Source: a bacterium (GTDB lineage: Bacteria > Gemmatimonadota > Gemmatimonadetes > Gemmatimonadales > Gemmatimonadaceae). Taken from it: DNA of 13,328 nt. A program made the translations under genes and the position numbers. The stretch is from positions 1-13,328 of the forward strand of contig JAJZRK010000081.1 in the NCBI GenBank assembly GCA_021802745.1, read 5' to 3'. Under the pieces are notes generated by a model. That model did no database searches. It saw nothing but the letters and a program-made list of their open reading frames with translations, and was not told the origin of the DNA. Shown here piece after piece: positions 6,489 through 13,327 of the stretch (positions are counted from its first letter, which is position 1; each line of letters opens with the position of its first letter).

Positions 6489-7669
6489 TTCCATGGCTGC
6501 CCCCGAATGGCCCACGCCACGCAGACCGCAATGCACGCGAGGCTTGCCAGAACGAAACTCGCGCTGGGCAGCGGCGAGGCGGGGCGAGCGGCCACCACGC
6601 GGCTCATCCAGCGGCCCAGCAGTTCGTTCACCGGAATGCCGGCCGCGGCCGCGAGTTGCCCGCCGATGGTCGTGTCGGCGCTCGCGCGCATGCGCTCGAT
6701 GGCCCGGGCGCCGCCGGTCTCGAACGCGAGACGCGTCAGCGACGCACGCGCCGCGTCGGGCATGGGCACGCGGAATGCGCTAGCCGGCAGCATGGCCAGC
6801 ATGCGCCGGCAGGCCTGATCGCTCTGACGCGCAATGCAGGCGTCCTGTTCGTCAACGCCGACGGCACCGAGCATCCACCCGCGCTGCCCTTGATCGCCGG
6901 CCGTGCGGGCGAGCGTGGGCAGGTCCGACGCATCGTACCAGGCCGACACGCGATCGGTCGGCATGGAATCGAGGGCGAACCCCACGCGGCAGGCGACGCG
7001 GTCGCCCGCAGCGCAGCGCCGCACCACGGCGGCGTCCGACGTGGCGAGCGCGCGATACAGCGCCGCGCCAAACTCCGCCCGGTTCGTGCCGAGTGGCACC
7101 CGATGGTTGAGCCACGGCTCGATGGGTGACGGCAGGCGATACGCGATGGCCCGCTCCAGGACGTGCAAGGTGCCCGGCGCCAGTTCGCCCTTCGCGATCG
7201 GGTAGTCGAGCAGCACCCCGGGAACGTCGCGTCCGTCGAAGGTCCCCTCGAGTGCGACCGACGTGATGTGGTCCTTGGCAAGCACGACGGATCCGCTCAT
7301 GAACGGCAGGATCGGGGCGCGGTACGCCGACCGATTCTCGCGCAGCGTCAGCTGAAGATGGGCGGCCAGCGAATCCGCCTCGACGCCGAGCACACGGCGC
7401 GCGGCACTGAAGGCCTGCATGACCTCGGCGGACGCGACGCCTTGCAGCGCGGTGGTGGTGCGAAGCCGGATCGTTCCCGCGAGCACTTCTGCGGTCAACC
7501 CCGAGTCGCGTGCAGCGGCTTCCAGCCGCTTCACCAGCAGCGAGAGCGAGTCGGCGCGCTTGCGCAGATCGTCGCGGCGCGCGCGCAGCGCAGCGTCGTC
7601 CTGCGCCGGCAGCGCACCGGCCCATGCCGCCAGCGCCAGTGCGGCGGCGAGAATCCGACGGTCAGACAT
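6485..7669 (-). CDS. Exported membrane-anchored protein of unknown function (operon paralog 1)
   Basis: 394 residues from the ATG at 7669, eight bases inside the permease gene end; a TTG at 7672 precedes it directly. The N-terminus is a signal peptide (ILAAALALAAWAGALPAQ), followed by a charged helix likely to form a coiled coil (about 24-55). The large middle domain includes VLERAIAYRLPSPIEPWLNHRV, which resembles the region around the zinc helix and substrate lip of peptidase MA-type gluzincins but has HVLER where HExxH would be. Then come CAAGDRVAC, a second C-x8-C (CIARQSDQAC), AAGIPVNELLGRW and a C-terminal membrane segment (ASFVLASLACIAVCVAWAI). The CxAGx4C motif and ending are shared with the next gene. 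A degenerate peptidase acting as a periplasmic sensor or chaperone is speculation. Confidence 0.7.
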   Translation of the reverse strand: MSDRRILAAALALAAWAGALPAQDDAALRARRDDLRKRADSLSLLVKRLEAAARDSGLTAEVLAGTIRLRTTTALQGVASAEVMQAFSAARRVLGVEADSLAAHLQLTLRENRSAYRAPILPFMSGSVVLAKDHITSVALEGTFDGRDVPGVLLDYPIAKGELAPGTLHVLERAIAYRLPSPIEPWLNHRVPLGTNRAEFGAALYRALATSDAAVVRRCAAGDRVACRVGFALDSMPTDRVSAWYDASDLPTLARTAGDQGQRGWMLGAVGVDEQDACIARQSDQACRRMLAMLPASAFRVPMPDAARASLTRLAFETGGARAIERMRASADTTIGGQLAAAAGIPVNELLGRWMSRVVAARPASPLPSASFVLASLACIAVCVAWAIRGQPWK

Positions 7670-8324
7670 CAACCAGCATCCACTTGGACAGGAACGCCGC
7701 CAGCGGACCCTGCCCGGAGTACACGGCGTCGAAGAACCAGCCGACCACCACTGGTTTTTCCGTCAGTCCCATTGCCGCGAGCATCATGTCCACCACGACG
7801 ACGGTCGCGACGGCGGCGACCAGCAGCCGCACGCGCTTCGGATTGCTGGAGAGCAGGGCGAAGATGAGCGCGAACGGCACGAGCGAACCGAGCCAGAACC
7901 GGAAGGCCAGCCCCACGGGATACGCGTGCAGCATCGGCGGCAGCGGCGCGATGGCCGCGGCGATGCCGCCAAACCCCCCCACGGCCGCCGCGACAATGCC
8001 CAGCAATGCCGCGCCGGCGCCAAAGCGCAGCAGCACGAACTGCCAGCGTGGCACCGGAAGCGAGAGTGCGTACACGTGCTCGCGCTGCCCATCGGCCTGC
8101 CACGCCGAGATGGCCACGACGACGGCGACGGCCAGCGCGAGCAGTTGATAGAACGAACTCGCGCCCACGATGCCGTAGTACAGCGACGGAATGTGGTACG
8201 TGCCGGCCGCCTTGTACGGCATGGCGCGCATCGCTTCCACGGGGATGTATCCCGCGACGAGCACGGCGAGCAGGATCACCGGGCGGGCCCACTTCCACTG
8301 CGTATAGAAGACGGCGCGGAACAT
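7662..8324 (-). CDS. ABC-2-like permease subunit
   Basis: 220 residues with about six hydrophobic segments (roughly residues 14-34, 56-76, 100-124, 142-160, 165-187 and a shorter one near the end). A cytoplasmic stretch reads ADGQREHVYALSLPVPRWQFVLLR; a D-x-x-x-x-x-x-x-L-x-L-P-V-x-R pattern is typical after the second membrane segment of ABC-2 exporters. The start codon overlaps the ATPase stop by one base (TGATG), giving tight translational coupling and indicating that the two form one transporter. The substrate is unknown. YtrB/YtrC-type transporters regulated by GntR proteins are usually linked to cell-envelope stress. Confidence 0.8.
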   Translation of the reverse strand: MFRAVFYTQWKWARPVILLAVLVAGYIPVEAMRAMPYKAAGTYHIPSLYYGIVGASSFYQLLALAVAVVVAISAWQADGQREHVYALSLPVPRWQFVLLRFGAGAALLGIVAAAVGGFGGIAAAIAPLPPMLHAYPVGLAFRFWLGSLVPFALIFALLSSNPKRVRLLVAAVATVVVVDMMLAAMGLTEKPVVVGWFFDAVYSGQGPLAAFLSKWMLVDV

Positions 8325-9226
8325 CAGGCGGCCCCTCCCGATCTCGCGGTGCTCAACAGCTCCACGAAGCTCTCCTCGAGGTCCAGGTCAATCACCTCGC
8401 GCAGGGTGGCCCCTTGCGCGGTCAGCCACGCGCCCATCTCGGGCTGCCAGCCGCGCACGCCCCATTCCTCCTCGGCGCCGGCGGTTGCCGCGCGTCCGAG
8501 CAGGGTGAACGGTGCGGCGGGCAGCACGGGCGGCGCTCCGCTCACGCGCAGCCGCTTGATGCCGCTGCGGAACGTGTTCATCGGCATCTCGGCGACGAGC
8601 GCCCCGTTGTCCATTACCCCAACCCAGTCGCAGATGCGCTCCTGCTCGTGCACCAGGTGGCTCGACACGAGCACCGTGGCGTTGCGCGTGGAGACGTACT
8701 CGACGAGCGCACCGAGCACGTCGCGGCGCACCACCGGGTCGAGGCCGTCGGTCGGTTCGTCGAGCACCAGCAGCTCCGGCTGCGTGGCCAGCGCGAGCAG
8801 CATCATCAGCTTGCCCGCTTCGCCCTTGGAGAGGCGCTCGATCTTCTGTTCGGTGCGCAGCGCGAACTGCCGGCGCAGCTCCTCGGCGCGTGTGGCGTCC
8901 CACCGGGCGGGATAGAAGGCGCGATGGTGGGCCATCATCTCGCCGACGGTGAGTGACGGATACAGGTGCGTGCGTTCAGGTACGTAGCCAATGCGCGCGA
9001 GCGCCTGCGGCGCTCCCTGCGGAATCTGGTGCCCGAGCACTTCGATGAGGCCGTCCTCGGCTTCCTGCATGCCGAGGATAAGCTTGATGGTGGTGGTCTT
9101 GCCCGAGCCGTTGGGCCCGAGGAAGCCGTAGATGGCGCCCGTCGGGACCGACATGGTGAGGTCGCGGATGGCGAACTCCTTGGCGGGGCGGTAGGCCACG
9201 TGCTTGAGGGCGATGGAGTCGCTCAT
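8324..9226 (-). CDS. ABC transporter ATP-binding protein, ABC-2 exporter type
   Basis: 300 residues. The ATG at 9226 has AAGGAG eight bases upstream and overlaps the repressor stop as ATGA. The nucleotide-binding domain is complete: Walker A GPNGSGKTT (37-45), a Q-loop position occupied by Glu in YVPE (81-84), a signature written LSKGE (132-136) instead of LSGGQ, Walker B LLVLDEPTDGLDP (152-164) and switch His190 in SSH. The C-terminal 90 residues are a family-specific extension ending in a D-L-E-E-S-F-V-E-L-L helix. This helix and the altered signature are common in ABC-2 ATPases paired with GntR regulators. It powers the permease encoded directly downstream. Confidence 0.92.
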   Translation of the reverse strand: MSDSIALKHVAYRPAKEFAIRDLTMSVPTGAIYGFLGPNGSGKTTTIKLILGMQEAEDGLIEVLGHQIPQGAPQALARIGYVPERTHLYPSLTVGEMMAHHRAFYPARWDATRAEELRRQFALRTEQKIERLSKGEAGKLMMLLALATQPELLVLDEPTDGLDPVVRRDVLGALVEYVSTRNATVLVSSHLVHEQERICDWVGVMDNGALVAEMPMNTFRSGIKRLRVSGAPPVLPAAPFTLLGRAATAGAEEEWGVRGWQPEMGAWLTAQGATLREVIDLDLEESFVELLSTARSGGAA

Positions 9227-9603
9227 CGCGTGGTCTCCTTGAGTTCGTCGGTGAAGGCGCGCGTCAGGTCGACGGCGGTGATGCCGCGCCGCGCCGACTC
9301 GGCGAGCAGGTCGCGCACGAGACGGCGGGCGTCGGCGGCACGCTCGCGCTCGCGGCGCTCCGGTGTCACGTCGGTAACGTAGGTGCCGGCTCCTTGGCGC
9401 ATCTGCACGAGCCCTTCGGCTTCGAGTTCGCGGTAGGCTTGCACGACCGTGGCGGGGTTGACGCGCAGACGCGAGGCGAGGGCGCGCACCGACGGGAGGC
9501 CATCGCCGGCTTTCAGTTCGCCGGCGCCAACCGCCACGCGGACGCGGGCCGCGATCTGGGCGTAGATGGGGGTGGGACTTCTGGGGTCGATGCGATCAAA
9601 CAC
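9223..9603 (-). CDS. GntR-family (YtrA-type) transcriptional repressor
   Basis: 126 residues from a GTG at 9603 that gives the usual N-terminus of this subfamily (MFDRIDPRSPTPIYAQIAARV). The winged HTH is canonical: PSVRALASRLRVNPATVVQAYRELEAEGLV, then the wing GAGTYV. Only a short C-terminal helical tail (about 50 residues) follows, as in YtrA-type GntR proteins, which lack the large effector domain of FadR or HutC types. It is the first gene of the operon, and its promoter carries a TGTA/TACA palindrome over the -10 element, so autorepression is likely. No Shine-Dalgarno sequence is visible, and the predicted leader is short. Confidence 0.9.
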   Translation of the reverse strand: MFDRIDPRSPTPIYAQIAARVRVAVGAGELKAGDGLPSVRALASRLRVNPATVVQAYRELEAEGLVQMRQGAGTYVTDVTPERRERERAADARRLVRDLLAESARRGITAVDLTRAFTDELKETTR

Positions 9604-9616
9604 GGGATAGTGTGCT

Positions 9617-9632
9617 AGTGTACCGATACAGT
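9617..9632. promoter_or_regulatory. Probable GntR operator (imperfect 16-bp palindrome)
   Basis: AGTGTACCGATACAGT contains the exact half-sites TGTA and TACA around CCGA, with A/T outer ends symmetric at the extremes. It covers most of the predicted -10 element of the repressor promoter. AGTGTA half-sites are reported for YtrA-type regulators, to my knowledge. A further AGTGTG half-site-like run lies just downstream (9608-9614 on the + strand). Confidence 0.6.
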
Positions 9633-9656
9633 AAGGGTATTGGGGTGGGGTGTCAA
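9628..9656 (-). promoter_or_regulatory. Sigma-70-type promoter of the GntR/ABC operon
   Basis: Read on the - strand, TTGACA (9656-9651) and TACTGT (9633-9628) are separated by exactly 17 bases. The -35 element is full consensus; the -10 keeps the three most conserved positions. Transcription would begin near 9621, giving a leader of about 18 bases before the GTG at 9603. Confidence 0.65.
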
Positions 9657-9664
9657 GAGGGGGG

Positions 9665-9707
9665 ACTGCAACCGCGAAGCAGGAAGAGCGCGACGGGGCG
9701 CGAAGGG
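9665..9707 (+). repeat. Degenerate ACGAAGG-type repeat copy
   Basis: Starts ACTGCAACCGCGAAGC and continues with GCGAAGGG-like steps. It looks like a weakened, G/C-shifted direct copy of the arm at 9724-9767. By-eye similarity only. Confidence 0.35.
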
Positions 9708-9723
9708 CGGCGACGCCAACCGC

Positions 9724-9892
9724 AACTGCAACGGCTTACCACAAAAGGCACAAAGGGCACGAAGGGACTTCTGGGGGGGAACAACGCGCGCGATGGGGGC
9801 TTCGAACGGACGAAGGGGAACCACCGGCCCGTGGTTCCCCCTCAAATGATCTCTTCGTGCCCTTCGTGCCTTCGTGGTGATCCGTTGCAGTT
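9724..9892. repeat. ACGAAGG-type dispersed repeat pair forming a long inverted repeat
   Basis: The left arm begins AACTGCAACGG (9724-9734) and continues as ACCACAAAAGGCACAAAGG with GGGCACGAAGG. The right arm, read on the other strand from 9892, begins with the same 11 bases and continues ACCACGAAGGCACGAAGGGC. Both arms then end in a G-run followed by AAC, so similarity extends about 60 bases per arm. Trinucleotide-like steps of this type (translated as T-K-G-T-K-G) are a known kind of intergenic repeat in several environmental phyla. The right end includes the first two bases of the TAA of the CoA-transferase gene. Confidence 0.75.
9815..9840. terminator. Perfect 10-bp hairpin inside the repeat island
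   Basis: GGGGAACCAC and GTGGTTCCCC pair across the loop CGGCCC. It lies 50 bases beyond the CoA-transferase stop on the - strand and could stop or protect that transcript, but no U tract follows on either strand. It may instead be the core of the repeat element. Confidence 0.4.
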
Positions 9893-11183
9893 AGTGCCGG
9901 AGCCTTCGCAGATCCTTGGTCAGCTCCGCCCGGAAATCGGGGTGCGCAATCGAGATCAGCGCCTCGCCGCGTTCGCGCAGCGAGCAGCCGTGCAGGTTGA
10001 CGGCGCCGTACTCGGTGACCACCCAGTGCACGTGGCCGCGGGTCGTCACAATGCCGGCGCCGGGGGTGATCTCGGTGCAGATGCGCGAGATGGATCCGGC
10101 CTTGCCGGTGCTCGGCAGGGCGATGATGGCCTTGCCGCCGCGCGCGAGCGCGGCGCCGCGGATGAAGTCCATCTGGCCGCCGATGCCGGAATAGACGCGA
10201 TGGCCGAACGAGTCGGCGCACACCTGGCCGGTGAGATCCACCTGAATGGCGCTGTTGATCGCGACCACGCGCGGATTCCGCCGGATGATGGCCGTGTCGT
10301 TGGTGCGGTCGCAGGGATGGAACTCGACGGCGAGATTGTCGTGCACGAAGTCAAACAGGCGCTTGGTGCCGTTGATGAAGCTCGTCACCGTGCGCCCCGG
10401 GTGCACCTGCTTGTACTTGTTGGTGACGACGCCCGATTCAATCAGGTCCACGAGCCGGTCGGAGAACATCTCGGTGTGGACGCCGAGGTCGTGCTTGTCG
10501 CCGAGGCGCGAGAGCACGGCGTCGGGAATGGCGCCGATGCCCATCTGCAGGGTGGAACGGTCCTCGACGAGGGCGGCGATGCTCTCGCCGATGCGCGCCT
10601 CCACCTCGTTCTCCGTGCCGCCGGCATGCTCGAGGAGCGGACGGTTGGTGCAGATGAACGCGTCAATGCGGTCGAACGGCACGTTGGTGTTGCCGTGCGT
10701 TCGCGGCATCTGCTCGTTGATCTCGGCGATGATGAACCGCGCGCTGTCCACGGCCGCGCGAGCCGTGTCCACGGAGGTGCCGAGCGAGCAGTGGCCATGC
10801 GCGTCGGGCGGCGACAGCTGCACGATGGCGACGTCGAGTGCCACGCGCCCCGAGCTGAAGAGCGCCGGCACGTCGGAGAGGAAGATCGGCACGAAGTCGG
10901 CGTGGCCGTGTTCGATGGGGCCGCGCAGGCCGGGGCCGGTGAAGAGCGAGATGGAGTGGAAGCGCTGCCACTTGTCCCCGTCGAGCCACGGTGCGGGGCC
11001 GGCGAGGTGCAGGTGGTAGAGCTTGATGTTCTCGAGGTCGTCGCGTGCGGCGAGGGCGTCGAGGAGCGGGGTGGGCGTGGCACAGGCCCCCTGCACGAAG
11101 ACCTTCATGCCGCTGTGCAGGAGCGCCAGCGCATCGGCGGGCGAGACGCAGCGGGAGCGCCAATCGGACGAGTGGTGAGTCAC
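9891..11183 (-). CDS. Acetyl-CoA hydrolase/4-hydroxybutyrate CoA-transferase-family protein
   Basis: 430 residues from the GTG at 11183 (VTHHSSDWRSRCVS). This start matches the usual N-terminus and length of the family; an ATG at 11252 would add 23 Pro/Arg-rich residues, and neither has a clear Shine-Dalgarno. The cytosolic enzymes move CoA between an acyl-CoA and a carboxylate such as acetate. Visible motifs are the glycine-rich QMGIGAIPDAV (213-223), LGVHTEMFSD with Glu238 at the position of the catalytic glutamate, and GIGGQMDFIRGA (333-344) for CoA binding. HWVVTEYGAVNLHG near the end is also typical. Whether it acts as hydrolase, butyryl- or 4-hydroxybutyrate CoA-transferase cannot be told from sequence. 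It is transcribed alone, divergent from tRNA-Gly. A possible -10 (TATTCT, 11235-11230) would favour the 11183 start, but its -35 is poor. Confidence 0.88.
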   Translation of the reverse strand: MTHHSSDWRSRCVSPADALALLHSGMKVFVQGACATPTPLLDALAARDDLENIKLYHLHLAGPAPWLDGDKWQRFHSISLFTGPGLRGPIEHGHADFVPIFLSDVPALFSSGRVALDVAIVQLSPPDAHGHCSLGTSVDTARAAVDSARFIIAEINEQMPRTHGNTNVPFDRIDAFICTNRPLLEHAGGTENEVEARIGESIAALVEDRSTLQMGIGAIPDAVLSRLGDKHDLGVHTEMFSDRLVDLIESGVVTNKYKQVHPGRTVTSFINGTKRLFDFVHDNLAVEFHPCDRTNDTAIIRRNPRVVAINSAIQVDLTGQVCADSFGHRVYSGIGGQMDFIRGAALARGGKAIIALPSTGKAGSISRICTEITPGAGIVTTRGHVHWVVTEYGAVNLHGCSLRERGEALISIAHPDFRAELTKDLRRLRH

Positions 11184-11287
11184 GGGAGTCGGAGTTGCTG
11201 GGGCACGGGCCGGGCCAGGGGGACACCTAAGAATACGGTCGCGGGACCCCATTTACCGAGGGGGGAAAGCCCCCGAAGGACGCCAGC

Positions 11288-11316
11288 TTGTCCCCATCAT
11301 TGGAGTCAGGTATACT
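11288..11316 (+). promoter_or_regulatory. Promoter of tRNA-Gly
   Basis: TTGTCC (11288-11293) and TATACT (11311-11316) are 17 bases apart, a good sigma-70-type match. Transcription would start about four bases upstream of the mature tRNA end at 11327. Confidence 0.7.
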
Positions 11317-11326
11317 CCCATACCAC

Positions 11327-11399
<73 letters not shown>

Positions 11400-11428
11400 C
11401 TGACCGTTTTCCCCTCTGATGGACGTTC

Positions 11429-11467
11429 AAATGCCCCCCTCCCTTGGAGGGGGGCATTTCGCTCTTT
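11429..11467 (+). terminator. Intrinsic terminator after tRNA-Gly
   Basis: AAATGCCCCCCTCC and GGAGGGGGGCATTT form a perfect 14-bp stem with loop CTT, followed by TTTT at 11464-11467. It lies 29 bases after the tRNA. On the opposite strand it lacks a T run, so it serves the tRNA better than the integrase gene. Confidence 0.85.
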
Positions 11468-11519
11468 TGGGCCTGTTCTGGGGCCTGTTCCCTGTCTTCC
11501 GTCCCTTCTGGTTCTTCTC

Positions 11520-12932
11520 TCATTCCTCCTCCTGCGCGGGTTGAGTGACGATCCGGATGATGGTTTCTCGAACCTCCAGGGTCCTTCTACGGACCCATGG
11601 GTCTTCCTCATCCTCATAGAGTCCACCAGTTCCCCGACTGTTGTGGCCAATCAGCCTGTCGAGGACACGGGTATCCGTCTCCAGGCGAGCCCCCCGTGTG
11701 CGCACGAAACGCCTCAAACCGTGCATCCGACGCTTCGCTTTCTTCTCGATTCCAGCCAGCGACTCTGCCTCGTCGAAGAGATCCCCCAAGTACTGTTCCG
11801 TGATGCACTCGGCGATCTCGATCGCGTGGTCTGACTGCAGGTACTCGACGTTACCTCCTGGGAACAGCCAGTAGTCTGCAATGCGCTGTGCCCGATACGC
11901 ACGCTCGAACGGCTCTAGGTAGGTCGTAAGCGTGCGATTGAGTGCTTCAACCGCACGTGGAGAAAGGTCGATTGTCATTCCGGGCTTTCGGTCTCCGCCG
12001 CCCGGAATGGTGAAAGTCGAGTTCTCTTGGGGGTCGGCTGGGAGCGAGACCATTCTCCGCGTCACCCGACATGCTTGGCCCATCCGTGCCCCGAGCGCAA
12101 CTTGCAGCATCAGTGCTATTCGCGGGTCTATGCGCTCAAGCACCGCGAAGAGCCGCCGGACTTCGGCTTCCGAATACCCCGGCCGGTCGACGGTTGGCTC
12201 CTGGGCGGTGCGGTTGGTCCAAATACGCCTAACGAGACTCTTCCAACCCTTGGGCAACGCCGCAAGGCGATCGACCAGCCTGTGATCGAACCCCCATCGT
12301 GCCAGCCCGAAAAGCCACTGAACGCACTTCAGCGTGGCCGTCAAGCCGACGATCTGCTCCGGGGGACGCCTTGTGATATGAGGCTGTTTCGCGTTCTTAC
12401 GCTTCTTGCTGACTTTCCAGGTCGCGAAGCGGCGTTCGTCCTCCTCGGCCTGCGCGCGCTGGGAGGCGTGTCGTTCGACGAACTCCGCTGCCAGTGCGTT
12501 CGCAAGCCTCTTCACGGTCCCGGTTGAGATTTCGTTCAGGTCAAGCGCCGGACCGAGGATTCTCTCACAATCCGTGAGGAATTTCCTGTAATTTACCAGA
12601 GAATCTTTGCCTACCATGACGCCATCATTCGGCGAGAAATAGTCCTCGGAGACGGCCCCTAGAGACGAAGGCAGGATCCTCGGACCGTGGACAGCTGGCT
12701 CGATCACCCGCCGAGGGTCTTCTCCGCGGGCCAGTGCATGCGACATGCGGAGCGCGATCTCCTCCGCTCGGAGAATCGTGCGCTCGTTGGAGCTGACGGC
12801 TCCTTCGATGAGTCGGAGGCCGGGGAGAAGAACGCGGACCTTCCTGATACCTTCGTACCATCTGCAGCGCAGCGCGCCGTCAGTACGCGATTCAATCGCA
12901 ACCCGTCGGCCGCGTTCGCCGACCGCCGTCAT
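11520..12932 (-). CDS. Tyrosine recombinase (phage/island integrase)
   Basis: 470 residues from the ATG at 12932, which overlaps the upstream stop as ATGA and has GAGG eight bases before it; an ATG at 12953 (AGGGAG five bases upstream) is in frame. The N-terminal third looks like an arm-binding region, and a core-binding helical domain follows (about 95-235). The catalytic domain is complete: Arg283 in GARMGQA, probable Lys316 in DRKPG, His404 and Arg407 in HGLRR, His430 in IGHNS and Tyr439 in GGLYED. The usual Glu after the first Arg (R-x-G-E) is Gln here. The enzyme would integrate and, with a directionality factor, excise the island at tRNA-Gly. A lysine-rich insert (SKKRKNAK) lies in the core-binding region. 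It converges on the tRNA. Confidence 0.9.
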   Translation of the reverse strand: MTAVGERGRRVAIESRTDGALRCRWYEGIRKVRVLLPGLRLIEGAVSSNERTILRAEEIALRMSHALARGEDPRRVIEPAVHGPRILPSSLGAVSEDYFSPNDGVMVGKDSLVNYRKFLTDCERILGPALDLNEISTGTVKRLANALAAEFVERHASQRAQAEEDERRFATWKVSKKRKNAKQPHITRRPPEQIVGLTATLKCVQWLFGLARWGFDHRLVDRLAALPKGWKSLVRRIWTNRTAQEPTVDRPGYSEAEVRRLFAVLERIDPRIALMLQVALGARMGQACRVTRRMVSLPADPQENSTFTIPGGGDRKPGMTIDLSPRAVEALNRTLTTYLEPFERAYRAQRIADYWLFPGGNVEYLQSDHAIEIAECITEQYLGDLFDEAESLAGIEKKAKRRMHGLRRFVRTRGARLETDTRVLDRLIGHNSRGTGGLYEDEEDPWVRRRTLEVRETIIRIVTQPAQEEE

Positions 12933-13327
12933 TGTTTTACCCTCGCCGTGCATACAGGCTCCCTGAGATTGTTCTCTGGGCCCTGCACCTGCGCCGCGAA
13001 GAAGAGCCCGCGCGCAACGCGCACTCGGAGCCGACCAGTCGGCGTTCTATCAGCTGGGTCGAGCACAGGCAACTGTCCGGCGTCAGATAACATCGCGACA
13101 TATCGCGTCGAGAATTCAAGCAACCAAGCCAGTTCCGCCGAACCGAGCGCCGGACCGCTTTGGAGTTGTTCTACAGCTTTCGCGAGGAGCTCGTTTCTCT
13201 TCACGAGCTCCGCCGCATTCCAGTGCGAGGGATCGTCCCGGGTCAGGACGGCGGCCGTCTCAGTCGCGGCCCTGACGCGGAGCAGGACTTCGAGGGCATC
13301 CAACTGGAGCTGCTCTCCGGTGCTCCG
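12929..13327 (-). CDS. Small HTH protein, excisionase-like, probably 5'-truncated by the window
   Basis: The frame is open to the window edge; a TTG at 13303 would give 124 residues, but the residues before it (STGEQLQ) continue the same amphipathic helix, so the true start may lie outside. The first half is helical (LEVLLRVRAATETAAVL, then KRNELLAKAVEQL). The second half reads SAELAWLLEFSTRYVAMLSD, then AGQLPVLD and GRLRVRVARG. This is the layout of excisionase/MerR-type winged HTH domains: an A-x-L-L-x-x-S helix pair, a G-x-L-P turn and a basic R-L-R wing. Its stop overlaps the integrase start by four bases, which fits a recombination directionality factor or a regulator of the integrase. 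The tail is short and basic. Confidence 0.6.
   Translation of the reverse strand, partial: RSTGEQLQLDALEVLLRVRAATETAAVLTRDDPSHWNAAELVKRNELLAKAVEQLQSGPALGSAELAWLLEFSTRYVAMLSDAGQLPVLDPADRTPTGRLRVRVARGLFFAAQVQGPENNLREPVCTARVKQ

Noticed and set aside
7419..8915. Long + strand frames opposite the permease and ATPase genes, and similar ones at 5172-6206 and 4229-5419
   Set aside because: They are antisense to genes with clear motifs and operon overlaps and have Arg/Ser/Ala-rich low-information translations.
9665..9892. Possible CRISPR array in the ACGAAGG repeats
   Set aside because: There are no regular spacers; copies are inverted, unequal and lack a constant repeat length.
11261..11274. Five-bp hairpin GGGGG-AAAG-CCCCC between the CoA-transferase gene and tRNA-Gly
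   Set aside because: Too short and without a T tract or aptamer-like context to call a terminator or riboswitch.
11469..11490. Direct repeat GGGCCTGTTC twice with period 12 near the island edge
   Set aside because: Only two short copies; could be integrase arm sites but could equally be chance.
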